From assembly GCA_900073065.1 (NCBI GenBank), contig FJOG01000032.1, positions 260,571-315,218 on the forward strand: a stretch of DNA of 54,648 nucleotides, read 5' to 3'. The stretch is from Phialocephala subalpina (taxonomy: Eukaryota; Ascomycota; Leotiomycetes; Helotiales; Mollisiaceae). The notes beneath the pieces were generated by a model that ran no database searches, was not told the origin of the DNA, and was given only the letters and a program-made list of their open reading frames with translations. The position numbers and the translations under genes were made by a program. Positions 32,503 through 42,959 of this stretch are shown one piece after another. Position 1 is the first letter of the stretch, and the number at the start of each line of letters is the position of its first letter.

Positions 32503-33920
32503 CTATACAGCCACCTTCTTCCTATAAACATCTCCCGTCCTCCTAATCTCATCCTCCGCATCCTTCCCTCTGCCCTCTTTCTCCAACTTCCTAACCAATG
32601 GCAAAACACTCTCCCCAAACCCCTCAATATCATCCTCATAATGCAAGAACGCACAAAGCACAATACCAATCCCCAAACTCTTCAATAATAGGATCCTATC
32701 AGCAACTTGCTCCTTGGTGCCAATCAACTTCGTCTTAAACCCATCATTATACTGCACCAAATCCTCAAATTTGCTCTCGGCCCACATTCCCTTCTTATCT
32801 CCGGTCGAAGATCCAGCTTGCTTGACAGCATCACCGAAAGCGTTGACGGCTTCTTTATCGGCTTTTCCTTGGATCTCTTCTAAGACACGGATAGCTTCAG
32901 CTTCAGCCTCTCTCACGATAGCAAATCCGTTTACCGCGAACTTGACTTCGTGTTCTCGTCCCACAGCTCGAGCACGGGATTTTACATCAGCAATTTGTTC
33001 TTGGAAGCCTTCCAAAGTATTGCCGTTCATAAAATAGTAGTCGCAGACGTTGGCGCCGTTATCGCGGGCGTCGATGGAGTTGCCTCCTTGGAATATAAGG
33101 GGATGTGGACGTCCGGGAAGGGAGACAGGCTTGGGTGAGAGTGGGTAGTCATGGAACTGGTAGAAGTCGCCTTTAAAGGTAAACTTGTCGGTTGTCCAGA
33201 TGCCCCTGAGGCACTCCATGAATTCTCTGCTGCGTCTGGATTGTGTTAGTGTGAGCTGATGAGGGGATAGGGCAAGGGGAGATGAACCTGTACCGCTCGG
33301 CGTGCTCGAGCCACCATTGTCCGATGCTTGTGAACTCTGCTTTGAACCATCCTGATACCACGTTGACGGAGATGCGGCCACCTGTGTAGTGATCGATGCT
33401 GGCGATTTGCTTGGCTGCCACAGCGGGGTTCCATGGACCTGGCAGCAAGGCGGCGATGACGTTGAGTTTCTTGGTGGCATGGAGGAGAGCTTGTGAGAAT
33501 GAGACAGATTCATGTTGGTTTTCCTATGGGACATCAGGATCTGCGCGCTCCGGGTTAGGTGAAGGTATACTCACTGCGCCGTACCCCGCCATAAATCGAA
33601 TTTGAGTAAGTGCGTACTCGAAGCCGACATTCTCAGCCGTTTGTGCATATCTGACATTCGACTCGTAGTCCCATCTGGGCGGATACGTTAGTTCCAAGTC
33701 ATCTCATCGTTGACAGTAGGTCATACGAAGTCTTCTGGGGAATCTTTGAGATCACCAAGCCTCCAGAGACATTGGGGACCCAGTACGCGAACTTTACACG
33801 ATCTGGCTCGTCGTTGATATCTGGCACAGCTGTGAAGTGCACACCGTTGGTCCCGCTTATATCTTCATTTGGAGCTGGGGCGTGGGTGCCATTGGAAGTT
33901 CTCTGTCTTTTTGCTGGCAT
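32503..33920 (-). CDS. FMNH2-dependent monooxygenase, SfnG-like (dimethyl sulfone monooxygenase family)
   Basis: Four minus-strand exons (33920-33727, 33674-33575, 33523-33288, 33235-32503) with introns of 51-52 nt; 420 residues. It is a bacterial-luciferase-like TIM barrel: VKFAYWVPNVSGGLVIS, WDYESNVRYAQTAENVGFEY, ALTQIRFMAGYGA, LLPGPWNPAVAAKQIASIDH, YTGGRISVNVVSGWFKAEF and HPLIFQGGNSIDARD. The WVPNVSGG start and NVVSGW loop are characteristic of SfnG-type two-component enzymes, which use reduced FMN from a separate reductase to split C-S bonds, e.g. dimethyl sulfone to methanesulfinate. The true substrate here is inferred. The ~40-residue N-terminal extension is Asn/Thr-rich and disordered. 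Its 5' end faces the oxidoreductase at 34675-36214, and an SfnB-like gene lies 5 kb away. Confidence 0.88.
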
Positions 33921-34674
33921 TTTGGAGAATGGGCTTGGTGACGGAAATTGAAGATAATGGGTACAGAATAGCAGGGAGAACTCAATTCAACAAAATAGAG
34001 AGCTCATATTTTTAGGAAGAAATCAGGGAAGCTTGCGGTTGTAGCTCCGCGGTATGACAGCTTTCTATCTAGATCCAAGCATGCAAAAAGCTGAAAGGGA
34101 CCACCAACCGAGATCGAGAGGCTTTGCCAAGGTTCCCCACGCAAACCGAATTGTGGTTTGGATGGTATGTTTGGTATTAACCCAGTACGGGCAGTATCCT
34201 GCATCTTGATGCGCGTTGGTGATGGAGGATCTACTGAACTGAATGGCGCAATTCAACCTCTCAATGTGCAGATATTGTGTGATCGCCAAGAGTGGAAGTA
34301 AACATGCCGATCTTCCGGTTCAAAGGAGCTTCGAAATCCATATCTTGGTTCTTAGTTTTGAGCTGGATGCTTCGTGCTATATCAAGCGGAAAAGATGCGC
34401 CTGGAGCTCTGCAAGACGAGAAACTAGAGATGCGTGATGAGAGAAGGTTGAAGTGAAGGATGTTGTCGAGGTACCAAAGCGAAGCAGCCCCTGAAAACAA
34501 GGCTAGTCTCATTTTGATTTAGTGTATATAGTCCCTATTTTTGTGGGCTCTAAATCTTCTCTCCAAACATTTTCACCCCACGCAACGACAACGCTCCGAG
34601 ACGCGTTCCTCGACCACAACTTAGTCTATTTTATGGTCTACGACGCTGCCATATCTATTTTTGTGAGACTAGAT
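33921..34674. other. Intergenic region, no supported gene
   Basis: About 750 bp between the SfnG-like start and the 3' end of the oxidoreductase gene. The minus frame at 34261-34512 begins with a hydrophobic stretch but shows no family and no continuation. Confidence 0.4.
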
Positions 34675-36214
34675 TCACGCGGAAATGGGCACCACGATTC
34701 GCGGACCGTTCACAGTTCCATCACGAAGCTTGTCCAAGGCTGCGTTGATACCCTCCAATCCACCCTCTGCGACCTCAATATCAGGCGTTATCAGCAACTT
34801 CTGGTCGAGAAGCTTCTCCAGCCATACCATCAGACCCTCTCCAACCTCAGGCGCCTCATGAAATGCCTTAATAGGCACCGAGTGGTATACAACACCGTTT
34901 CTGAATTCCTTGGGCAAGCCAGTGAGGCCTACGAGATGCGCCCAAGACTCGTCTTCACTTCTCTCTGCTTGCATAGCATCTGCAAGAAGCTTTGCGCTTT
35001 CCTTGCCTCTTGTGTCGAGTGCAAAACGTAGCTTGCCTTTCGTTACGCTCTTAACGATCTCGATAGCTCGCTCCTCGTTGTGTCTATCGACCAGCAGATC
35101 TGCTCCAAACTTGAGCATACGCTCGCCATTCCTGGCGACGTCTATTATCGCTATCACCTTGAGCCCCGACAACTTCGCAAGTTGCACAGCACAGCATCCA
35201 GAGGCCGAAGATCCTGCAAGGACATCAGTCAACTATCGTTCAAAATTGTACGATGAAATCTTACCTCCCCATATTACTATCCAATCGCCGGGCTTCGCAC
35301 CATTTCCAGCTTTTATACTGTCGAAACACTCCGCTTGGATGTCTTTCGGGAGCGCGTCCCGAGATAGAGCCTGCACAGTTTGGAGTATATTTGGGCCGCG
35401 AATACCGTTGCTCGACAACCCGAAATCCAATCCCATACATATGCCGAGAGAGAGGGCTGCTGCGACAAACGCAACTCCCAGTGGAGCTGCTTGTTCGGAA
35501 GAGAGATGGTATGGAAGTCTGCAGGCATTGAAGTCGGAGACGATAGCATATTGTTGGTACGCAGCCTTTCGGTTGTCTCGATAATCGGTGGAGATGGCCA
35601 TAACCTGCGTCGGGTCAGTCAAGATCATAGACGCGAGTTGGGAGACGAACTGTGTCTCCTCTGCGGAACCGTGAGGTAGCGGTAGGCGTCTTGACAACTC
35701 GGCCCGCGAGGTCTCGTCCGCTGATACATGGGAGTGCTGGAAGTCCCCAACCAAAGTCGCTGTTCAGACAATTAGCGGAGTCCGCCTATTGTGTCTCTGC
35801 TACCTACGGTGCCTTCCAGTCTATCGGATTCAAGCCCACGACATCAACCGCTACCAGCATTTCTCTGTCGTTTTCTATGCTGGGCACAGGGTGCTTTTCT
35901 GTGTGTGCGTATCTCTGCTTTGGCGCATGGAGCAGGAGAACATTCTGGTGTTCGACAGAAAATTCTTCAAACTCCTCATCGTCCAGGACTACCTTTCTTC
36001 GCTTTGCCGTAGGATCGTCTTCTGCATCTGGTTCTGGCCATGGATGAATGATCTTTCCCTGCCCTTCTGATCCTGGAGGTGTCTCTGGTGGTGTTAACGA
36101 TTGCTCGAGTGACTGCGATCTGTATATTTCATCTTTCGTTATATTTGTAAGCGATCGCTTTGCAGCAGAAGTTGATGAAGCCATATCGATAGACCAGGTT
36201 CGTACTTTCTTCAC
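34675..36214 (-). CDS. MDR-family (zinc-less) alcohol dehydrogenase / enoyl-reductase-like oxidoreductase
   Basis: Four minus-strand exons (36214-35808, 35759-35651, 35604-35265, 35213-34675) with introns of 46-51 nt; 464 residues from the first ATG, 454 from a second ATG at 36184. After an acidic, disordered N-terminus of ~95 residues comes the GroES-like domain: VAVDVVGLNPIDWKAP|DF and PCISGRDLAGRVVK. The next border gives RFRRGDTV|MAISTDYRD. The nucleotide-binding segment is DWIVIWGG|SSASGCCAVQ and LAKLSGLKVIAIID, and the protein ends DGTVNGPRIVVPISA. The family transfers hydride from NADPH to enoyl or carbonyl groups; no structural-zinc Cys cluster is visible. A reductase beside a flavin monooxygenase could be linked in function, but it is not a flavin reductase type, so the link is only positional. 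Confidence 0.85.
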
Positions 36215-36814
36215 AAGGCCTAGCTAAGGAATCCAATCTTGATACCAATTGACGCGTTGTACTACCTCAACAGCAACGTCATGCCAACCGGAAACCGAGG
36301 CCTGGTAAAATATTATGTGGCTTCGACTAGGTTACGATATGTGAGGTTGCCTCTTATTTGTTTCTTACCAATCCCACTTTTGGGAACGATTTTCGGTGGT
36401 GAGCAAAGTAGGCGCGGAATTGCGTGATAAGCTAACAGATAAGATGCATCTCACCCTTCACAGGCATCCTCCGAATCCTCCACATTTCTTTCCCCTTAAC
36501 CCCGAATTCGATTCGAGTTTTGATTAGAAGTCCAAACGGGTTCCGGCATCTGGGCATCTAAATTTAGCGTGGGGTAAATCGTGACGATGGATCGTCAGAG
36601 CATCGTATCCAAATACTTGGGATGCGAATCTCTACCGATTCTGAAGCCGGCAAACTTTACTGCCGTGCTATTGAATCGCGTCTTACTGTTCTAAAGTTCA
36701 ATCATGTCGTGTAGTACGATGTGGAGAAGAAGAAATATAACGAGTTCGTGTCACTGCAAGCCACATTCTATTCCTTGTAGATTTTGATTATTATTCCAAG
36801 TTTCAAGATCCATC
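36215..36814. other. Divergent promoter region between oxidoreductase and transporter genes
   Basis: A 600-bp region shared by two genes transcribed away from each other. No open frame of note. Joint regulation is possible, but no repeated site stands out. Confidence 0.45.
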
Positions 36815-37776
36815 ATGGCTTCAGAACAACAGCTAGAAGACAATGTTAGGCGAAATATCGTCCAGCGAAGCAGTCTTGAGGATGCGGCGAGGATTTATCT
36901 GGACCTTACTCAGGAGTCGACTGTGAATGGCTATAACAGCCTTGCGGGGAAGTCATACCCGTACTTTGTACCCAGTACTGTAAAGAGTACTTTGGGAAGT
37001 CCGGTGAGTATCTACCCACTCAAGTATTTGAGAGGCGGGGTGCTGATGTGAGATAGACTGCGCTTGCTATTGGTGCATTTGCAACCACCCTTACAACTTT
37101 GTCATTGAGCCTCATGGGATGGCGAGGCGTCACAGTTGACAATGTCTTCGTCGGAAATTTCTTCTTCGGTACGTCCCTCATCTTCCACCCTTTCCCAAGC
37201 CCTATCTAAGACCCCTCAGTGGCTGGCATCGGCATGGTAGTCTCAGCGCAATGGGAACTCGTACTAGGAAACTCATTCGGATACACCGCATTAAGCGCCT
37301 TCGGTACATCCACCCCCTCCCTTTCAACAATTCAATTCTCATGGTAACTTACAGGTTTCTTCTACGGTGGCTTCGGCGCCATCCTCACCCCCCTCTTCGG
37401 CGTCCAAGCCTCCTACGGCACCGACACAGTATCCTATAACAACGCACTCGGGTTCTTCGTCCTAATGTGGGCAGTCCTCAACCTCTTCTTCCTCTTCGGT
37501 TCTCTACCCATAAATCTCGTCTACATAGGCATCTTCGGTTTCGTTGAACTTGCCTTTGCTTTGATAGCATCGAGTTATTTTGCGGCGGCGGATGGGAAAG
37601 AGGTCCAGAGTAAAAAGTTGAAGATTGCGGGGGGAGTGTTTGCGTTTTTGGCGGGGCTGTTGGGGTATTATACTGTGGCGCATTTGATGTGTCAGGAGGC
37701 GCTGTTCTTTAGGTTTCCGATGGGGGATACGAGTAGGTTTTTTGTTAGGAGAGGGGATAGGAAGGTGAGTGGTTGA
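36815..37776 (+). CDS. GPR1/FUN34/YaaH (acetate) family membrane transporter
   Basis: Four exons (36815-37003, 37057-37168, 37220-37303, 37355-37776) separated by ~50-nt introns; 268 residues. A ~60-residue polar N-terminus is followed by six hydrophobic helices. The family-type segment ALAIGAFATTLTTLSLSLMG opens the membrane domain, followed by GIGMVVSAQWELVLGNSFGY, GFFYGGFGAILTPLFGV and ALGFFVLMWAVLNLFFLFG. A last helix, GGVFAFLAGLLGYYTVAHLM, closes it. Family members carry acetate or ammonium-related traffic across the plasma membrane. The usual N-terminal NPAPLG motif is replaced: SP|TALAIGAFA stands where it is expected. It lies between the oxidoreductase and the SfnB-like gene, so export or uptake of a small acid in that cluster is conceivable but unproven. 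Confidence 0.88.
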
Positions 37777-38711
37777 GTGGAGAAGGGGGTTTGTTTGGGT
37801 ATAGAGATTGGCGTTCTAGACGGATGAATGGGAGGAGTTTTGGTTTATGGGAGTCAAAAACCGGTTTGCTACATTAAAGTTTCAACTTCAATCTCACGCC
37901 TTGTTGGTTCCTCTTGCTCGTTGTAAGTGCTTAATCTGGGCTATATATAAACAAACTAAGTGGTCTGCAAGGTCTATGCATGACAGTGTGATATCGAGTC
38001 TGGACGGTGAGGTTGTGGAAGAGCGTCAGAGTCCAGAAGAATCTCCTGCAAGCCCCGCTCACTGCTTCCCTTCCCGTATCTTGTGTAACAGTTGTGTGAC
38101 AACATATTCCGAATACCAGGTTTCCCTCGGATCTTCGTCCTCGTTTCTTTCCCAAGATGATGTTGAAAACTATAGGAGTTCCGATAGCCGAATCGGGACT
38201 AGCGGCTTCACCCCCAACGCCAACTTCTCGTCTCGTCTCGTCTCAACTTTATCGCACATGATTGCGACCCATCCTTCCGCCCTGCCAACTCTCCAAAACC
38301 TAGAACTCGTGGGCCCTACACCTCAAGGGTGAGGGACATAACCTTATTCTCTGCCGAGCTGCGGGTCCCGCAAAAGTTTGGATAGCTCGATGCAGCCAAA
38401 ACTGACGTGATCGAGGATCGACCCCGCCATTGACGAATCCTTTCAGCTTGTGCCCGGCTTCTCCCAGGATCGAATTAACAATTGAATGCAAAGAGCACGC
38501 AATGCTGTAGTACAGTGGGAAAGATACTTTAGTTGAGCATATCAGGTTCGGATGGTATGGCGGGCAGGCGGAGTCTTTTGCCCGCCAAGGTACAGCTCCT
38601 CTGGGCAGCTTCCGAACCTCATCAAGAGCTGAGCTTGCACAACTTCACTTACACGCCTTGCTTTATATTCATCATTTTGTTGCTTTGGTATCGATTATTG
38701 TTCGAGAAAAT
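37777..38711. other. Intergenic region, no supported gene
   Basis: About 930 bp. An open frame at 37847-38332 (161 codons) is Ser-rich with no motif and is probably fortuitous, as it overlaps the expected 3' end of the transporter transcript. Confidence 0.4.
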
Positions 38712-40212
38712 ATGGCGACCTCAGTCAGCGACCTCTTGACCTCCAACGGCAACAATGTTGCCGTTGAACCAAGCACAAAGAGAGTGAAACTAAACCCAGC
38801 CTCGGACCCCACAATCTACGACGTCCACCACCAAAAGTTCATTGGCGACGGTCTGCCCACCACAATCGAAGCATGGATCGAACGAGCTCGTCAAGTATCC
38901 CAGATTCTCGCTGTCGACGCTGCAGCTCGAGACATAGAGAACAAATCTCCCAGAGCTGAAGTAGCTTTGCTCAAAAGCTCTGGATTGACAAAGATTCTCG
39001 GGCCAAAGGAGATTGGTGGCGGTGGACAGAATTGGGAGGTGGGGTACAAGGTTATCAGAGAGGTTGCGAAGGGGGATGGAAGTTTGGGGATGTTGCTGGG
39101 GTACCATTTGCTTTGGAGTACGACTGCGAATGTGGTTGGGACAGAGGAGCAGAAACATCGGATTCAGAGGTTGATTATTGAAAACAACTACTTTGTTGGA
39201 GGTATGTAATCTGTCTGTTGGGGAAGAGGCGAGTGCTGACTGAGAGCAGGTGCTGTCAATCCAAGAGACAATGACCTGAACATCACCGACCAGGGCGACC
39301 ATCTCATCTTCGAAGGATCCAAGAACTTCAACACCGGCGGCGTCGTCTCCGACTTGACCGTCCTCGAAGGTGTCTATGCTGGAACAGAACACCATATCTT
39401 CGCCTTCGTCCCTACTGTCCAACCAGGCATTCAATTCGCCGTAAGCCCTTCCTCCCCTCCCTCCCCTCAAATTCACTAACATCCCCAGCACAACTGGAAC
39501 AACGTCGGCCTCCGCCTCACCGAATCCGGCTCCGTCAAAATCTCTCAAGTCCACGTCCCCTGGACCGACGCCCTCGGCTGGTCAACCAGCACCAAACTCC
39601 CCGACCCCGCTTACCTCGCTATCCCATTCGCAACCCTCTTGCTCCCCACCATCCAACTCGTATTCTCAAATTTCTATCTAGGTATCGCTCAAGGTTCTTT
39701 GGACTTTGCATCCAAATACACCAATACCTCAACCCGGGCGTGGCCTTACGGAGGAGACAATAAATCTTCTCCCGCCGAAGAGTTCTACATCCTTGAACGA
39801 TACGGGAATTTCTTTGCGCATCTTCGAGCCGCCGAAACCCTTGCGGATAGGGCTGGGAAAGAGATCTCAGATTTGTATCTTAAACATGGAGAAAAGAGAA
39901 CAGTAAGTCAGAGGGAGAGAGGAGAGGCTAGGTATCGCTCAAGGTTCTTTGGACTTTGCATCCAAATACACCAATACCTCAACCCGGGCGTGGCCTTACG
40001 GAGGAGACAATAAATCTTCTCCCGCCGAAGAGTTCTACATCCTTGAACGATACGGGAATTTCTTTGCGCATCTTCGAGCCGCCGAAACCCTTGCGGATAG
40101 GGCTGGGAAAGAGATCTCAGATTTGTATCTTAAACATGGAGAAAAGAGAACAGTAAGTCAGAGGGAGAGAGGAGAGGCGTGACAGATTCCCGAGCCAACG
40201 TGGTACACGTGA
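38712..40212 (+). CDS. SfnB-like acyl-CoA-dehydrogenase-fold monooxygenase, C-terminal exon missing
   Basis: Exons 38712-39201, 39250-39440 and 39489-39902 are clear, with introns of 48 nt each. The protein shows the acyl-CoA dehydrogenase fold: RAEVALLKSSGLTKILGPKE, GDGSLGMLLGYHLLWS, AVNPRDNDLNITDQGDHLIF, EGSKNFNTGGVVSDLTVLEG and FAHNWNNVGLRLTESGSV. It then reaches the dimer-helix region RYGNFFAHLRAAETLADRAG. This pattern fits SfnB/DszC-type flavin enzymes acting in organosulfur use. After a donor at 39903 a second copy of 39679-39928 follows. Then, at 40186-40212, IPEPTWYT and a stop appear, the standard end of this family. The roughly 70-80 residues that should lie between (flavin- and tetramer-contact helices) are absent. 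As read, the gene is non-functional; an assembly error is the simplest cause. Confidence 0.85.
39679..40178. repeat. Perfect 250-bp tandem duplication (39679-39928 and 39929-40178)
   Basis: Bases 39679-39928 recur identically at 39929-40178. The unit spans coding sequence of the SfnB-like gene plus the first ~26 bases of its next intron. The bases after the second copy belong to the very end of the gene, so the sequence that should follow the first copy is missing. Unit length is the same as at 9459-9958. Confidence 0.97.
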
Positions 40213-41328
40213 GTTGCGTACAATGGATGATATGGTCGAGGCAGATAATCTTTGCGCTTTCTTGCACAAAAAGGTCTGTTGCTCAATGCGAAGGGGATGG
40301 CCCTCTCGAATACCACGTGCTCAAGTCTTTTCTTCTTGAATGTTCGTCGCCTTTAGCGGACTTGAGCTTTCTTATCACAACATTCTTTCCTCTCGCGAAA
40401 CCGACAATATGACAGGTTTTGTTGCACATCGCGAGGAGCGGCAGCGGCCGTCCTCCTGCCGCTCCCAGCCGGAGGCTCTCCCGAAAGCCTGCGACTGCGA
40501 TCCGTTCTTTTAGCCACGGCGGCCCGCCTACTGCCGCTCCCTAAGATGTGCAACAAACAAACTCTCCTTTTTCAATTGTCCATTCTGCTTTTGAAAGCAA
40601 CGGTTTGCAAGAGAAGGTTTCTGTTGCACATCGCAGGGGCTTCCGCTCCGCTCCGCCTTCCTTTCTTGCTCTGGGCTGGCGGACTGTTGGAACAAAGTCC
40701 AGCTTCGAGTAACACTTGGAAGGTTTTGACTCTCAATCGCAGTCAACGAGGGCTGAACATACAAATTGCAATGTTTTCATGTTTCTGTAAATTTCAAAGA
40801 AAGTGTTTTCGCAACCACACTTGGCGCATCAGTCTCAAAACTTTGGTTCTTTCACAATTCCAACTCTTCATCTCTATCTACCCCTTTCATTCATCTCTCC
40901 TGTCTCCCTATCTATAGCAACATTCTACTCCAATTTCAAACCTAAAGAGTAAATTTTCGGATTTCAAAGTTTCGCGAAGGGTCACGTCGAAGTGCTGGGT
41001 AATTTTTTCGACTTCCAAAGAAGATCCTCGATCTCACGGCACATATAAGGCATGAATAGCCAATGCAAAATTGTCATGTCAGTACTCAGACCTAATGGTC
41101 ACAAATAGGTACAGCCAGATCGGCAGATTGTGGAATCTCCTGTTTTTAACGTTGCGTTAGAATCAACTGTACCAAGTCCCTCCACTTAAACCAAACGTTC
41201 AGTCCCTCCACAGCGCAAGTAACAAGGCAGAAAGCAAGGCAAGAAAACCCAACTCGGGATAGGAATGCAGCGGCAAACTATACACAATACAGAACCCTCC
41301 CCCGACCTATCTCGCTTCTTCTCTCGGT
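40213..41328. other. Intergenic region containing a GC-rich inverted repeat
   Basis: No gene supported. Apart from the inverted repeat at 40416-40558 it holds only short frames. The pyrimidine-rich stretch around 40850-40920 (CATCTCTATC and similar) may be promoter-like. Confidence 0.4.
40416..40650. repeat. GC-rich inverted repeat with a third, direct copy
   Basis: The left arm 40416-40444 (TTGTTGCACATC, then GAGGAGCGGCAG) is matched by an inverted right arm at 40531-40558 (CTGCCGCTCCCT, then GATGTGCAACAA), with few mismatches. The spacer is GC-rich. A third copy of the core, TGTTGCACATCGCAGG, lies at about 40622-40637 in the left-arm orientation. This resembles a ~143-bp MITE-like or foldback element; no target duplication is clear. 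Confidence 0.6.
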
Positions 41329-41559
41329 CTAACTTCTCCTTTGTATCTTATTTCTCAGCCTTTGCTTGCTGGATTCGCTGTATCTCATCATCTTCTGTTG
41401 GACTTGTGGCTTGCGAACAGTCTGTCCCATATACCCCTCGAGCTCTTCCTCAGCGTGATGGTGTCTTGGACGTTTCTTTGTTGTGCCTTCGTAGTCGCAT
41501 TTCTTTTCTTGGACCTTGTCGTGGCCACAACGGTAGTGGATGTCTGATACTTTGCACAT
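41329..41559 (-). CDS. Small Cys/His protein with IHYRCGH motif
   Basis: The minus frame from 41559 encodes 76 residues starting MCKVSDIHYRCGHDKVQEKK with a Cys soon after. The start matches the protein at 41814 (MCSESTIHYSCGH), so the two are related. Such short proteins with a metal-binding-like Cys/His start are common, uncharacterised fungal proteins. The C-terminal part is charged (RPRHHHAEEELEGYMGQ). In another frame the end reads CSQATSPTEDDEIQRIQQAK, which looks more like a natural tail, so an unrecognised intron or a one-base slip is possible. Confidence 0.5.
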   Translation of the reverse strand: MCKVSDIHYRCGHDKVQEKKCDYEGTTKKRPRHHHAEEELEGYMGQTVRKPQVQQKMMRYSESSKQRLRNKIQRRS

Positions 41560-41813
41560 AATGTTGCGAAGAAGATTGGGAGTAAGTGATCTTCTCAAAT
41601 CTTGTTCACCATGATCTTTCGATGGCTTTATAATTGTGACTTGGGTCTCAAACTGAATCCCTGACCCACTCATTGTTCTCTGTATTGCTTCCGGTGTCAC
41701 TCAATACAAGCAGATCGAACGTTTCTAAGTTTCCATGTCAAGCCTACAGGAATATGATAAGCTATATCGACCTTTGTTCAGAATATTTCAAACCCCTAGG
41801 ATTGAAACCAAGA

Positions 41814-42276
41814 ATGTGTTCTGAATCCACCATCCACTACTCATGTGGTCATACGTTGCCCTCTCAAAAATTTATCTGCTACTCACGAAGATTTGAGGCT
41901 GGCTCATTCTGTCCCAGCACTCCGAACAAAACCTGCGTCGAGACCAGGCAATTAAAACTACATAGACCAGAGGCCTGTGTAGAAGATTGTCCACAGGTTA
42001 AAAAAACCAGCGCAGATCGATATGGAAAGGTAAGAACAACTCCTGAAAAAAGAACAGCAAGAAGAGTTGAGGAGGTAGTGGGAGCGGAAAAGGCTCAAGG
42101 AATGGATTGAGATGTATCGAAGTCTAACAGTTGGGGAATGTCTTTAGGGTTTGGCTTGGTTCATTGGATGGGTCGTCGTGTTCCTGGCTGTGATGGCTCT
42201 CCTACCTGTTGTCATCTTTGGCGGCTTCCTATGGCTATTAGTAGGCCTGGTCCTATGCTACTGGGGCATAATTTAG
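41814..42276 (+). CDS. Small IHYxCGH protein with a C-terminal membrane hairpin
   Basis: Exon 1 (41814-42029) encodes MCSESTIHYSCGHTLPSQKF followed by five further Cys residues (FICYS, GSFCPSTPNKTC, EACVEDCPQV). An intron of 118 nt (GTAAGA donor, CTAAC branch, TCTTTAG acceptor) leads in frame to exon 2 (42148-42276): GLAWFIGWVVVFLAVMALLP, then VVIFGGFLWLLVGLVLCYWG and II. The result is 114 residues: a Cys/His-rich, probably metal-binding head and one long or two short membrane helices. Unspliced the frame stops at 42110, but the second exon's uninterrupted hydrophobicity argues for splicing. It is divergent from the related gene at 41329-41559. Confidence 0.6.
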
Positions 42277-42959
42277 TCACTAATGCTCAGAACACTGGTA
42301 AATCGATGACTTCACCTTAGCGAGCCCCTGAACTACCAGAGGTACATTCCACGAGGCCTTTTTATCTCGTTCTCTATAAAAGGGCTCGCACAGCTTGATA
42401 TGAGGACAAGTGAAGCTTAAGACTCAGTTCATACTAAGCTCACAGTATGAGATTCCTAGACCCTGGTTGTTTCCTGCTAATTGATTCCGAGGTCGATCAC
42501 GTGAACCAATTTTTGTCAATCTTCCAGCCTGCTCCTCAACCATTTCCATTTTCACGGCGACAAAGGCTCCTGGCCCCCATAGCTCATGGAAGGCAGCGGT
42601 GTAAGTCCCAGAGAGATTCATGTAATAGAAGATATCCATGTCGTTATCTGTGCCAATGAACCCAAGATTTGGATTCAACGGTAATTCTTCAAGCTTCATC
42701 ATAGGCAGAATCTGGGTACTATAACAGGGTCATACGAGTTTCTCAAAAATCCTTGTTTATATTAGGTAGTTTCGGGGGTTTATGCTAGCCACGTGCTCCC
42801 CAGTACATAAAGAGCTCTTTGCTCTCTGAAAACAATTAAGCTTCTTTGCCTACTCCATTTACAGGCTTATTCTACGTATAGCTAATTACTCTATGCGACG
42901 ATTATCGAATTAGTCCAGCTTATTGGCTTGGACGAAGTGACTTACGGTTAGGCGCTCGT
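42277..42959. other. Transition to the AT-rich block, no supported gene
   Basis: A minus frame at 42424-42702 (92 codons) contains LPLNPNLGFIGTDNDMDIFY and could be a gene fragment, but I recognise no family and see no exon continuation. Confidence 0.35.

Noticed and set aside
37847..38332. 161-codon open frame as a gene
   Set aside because: Ser-rich, motif-free, directly downstream of the transporter stop, and without convincing start or exon context.
40179..40412. Open frame after the second 250-bp copy as a new gene
   Set aside because: Its useful part is the PEPTWYT end of the SfnB-like gene in another frame; the rest has no motif.
42424..42702. 92-codon minus frame near the AT-rich island
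   Set aside because: Reads somewhat protein-like (LPLNPNLGFIGTDNDMDIFY) but no family, no conserved start and no continuation could be shown.
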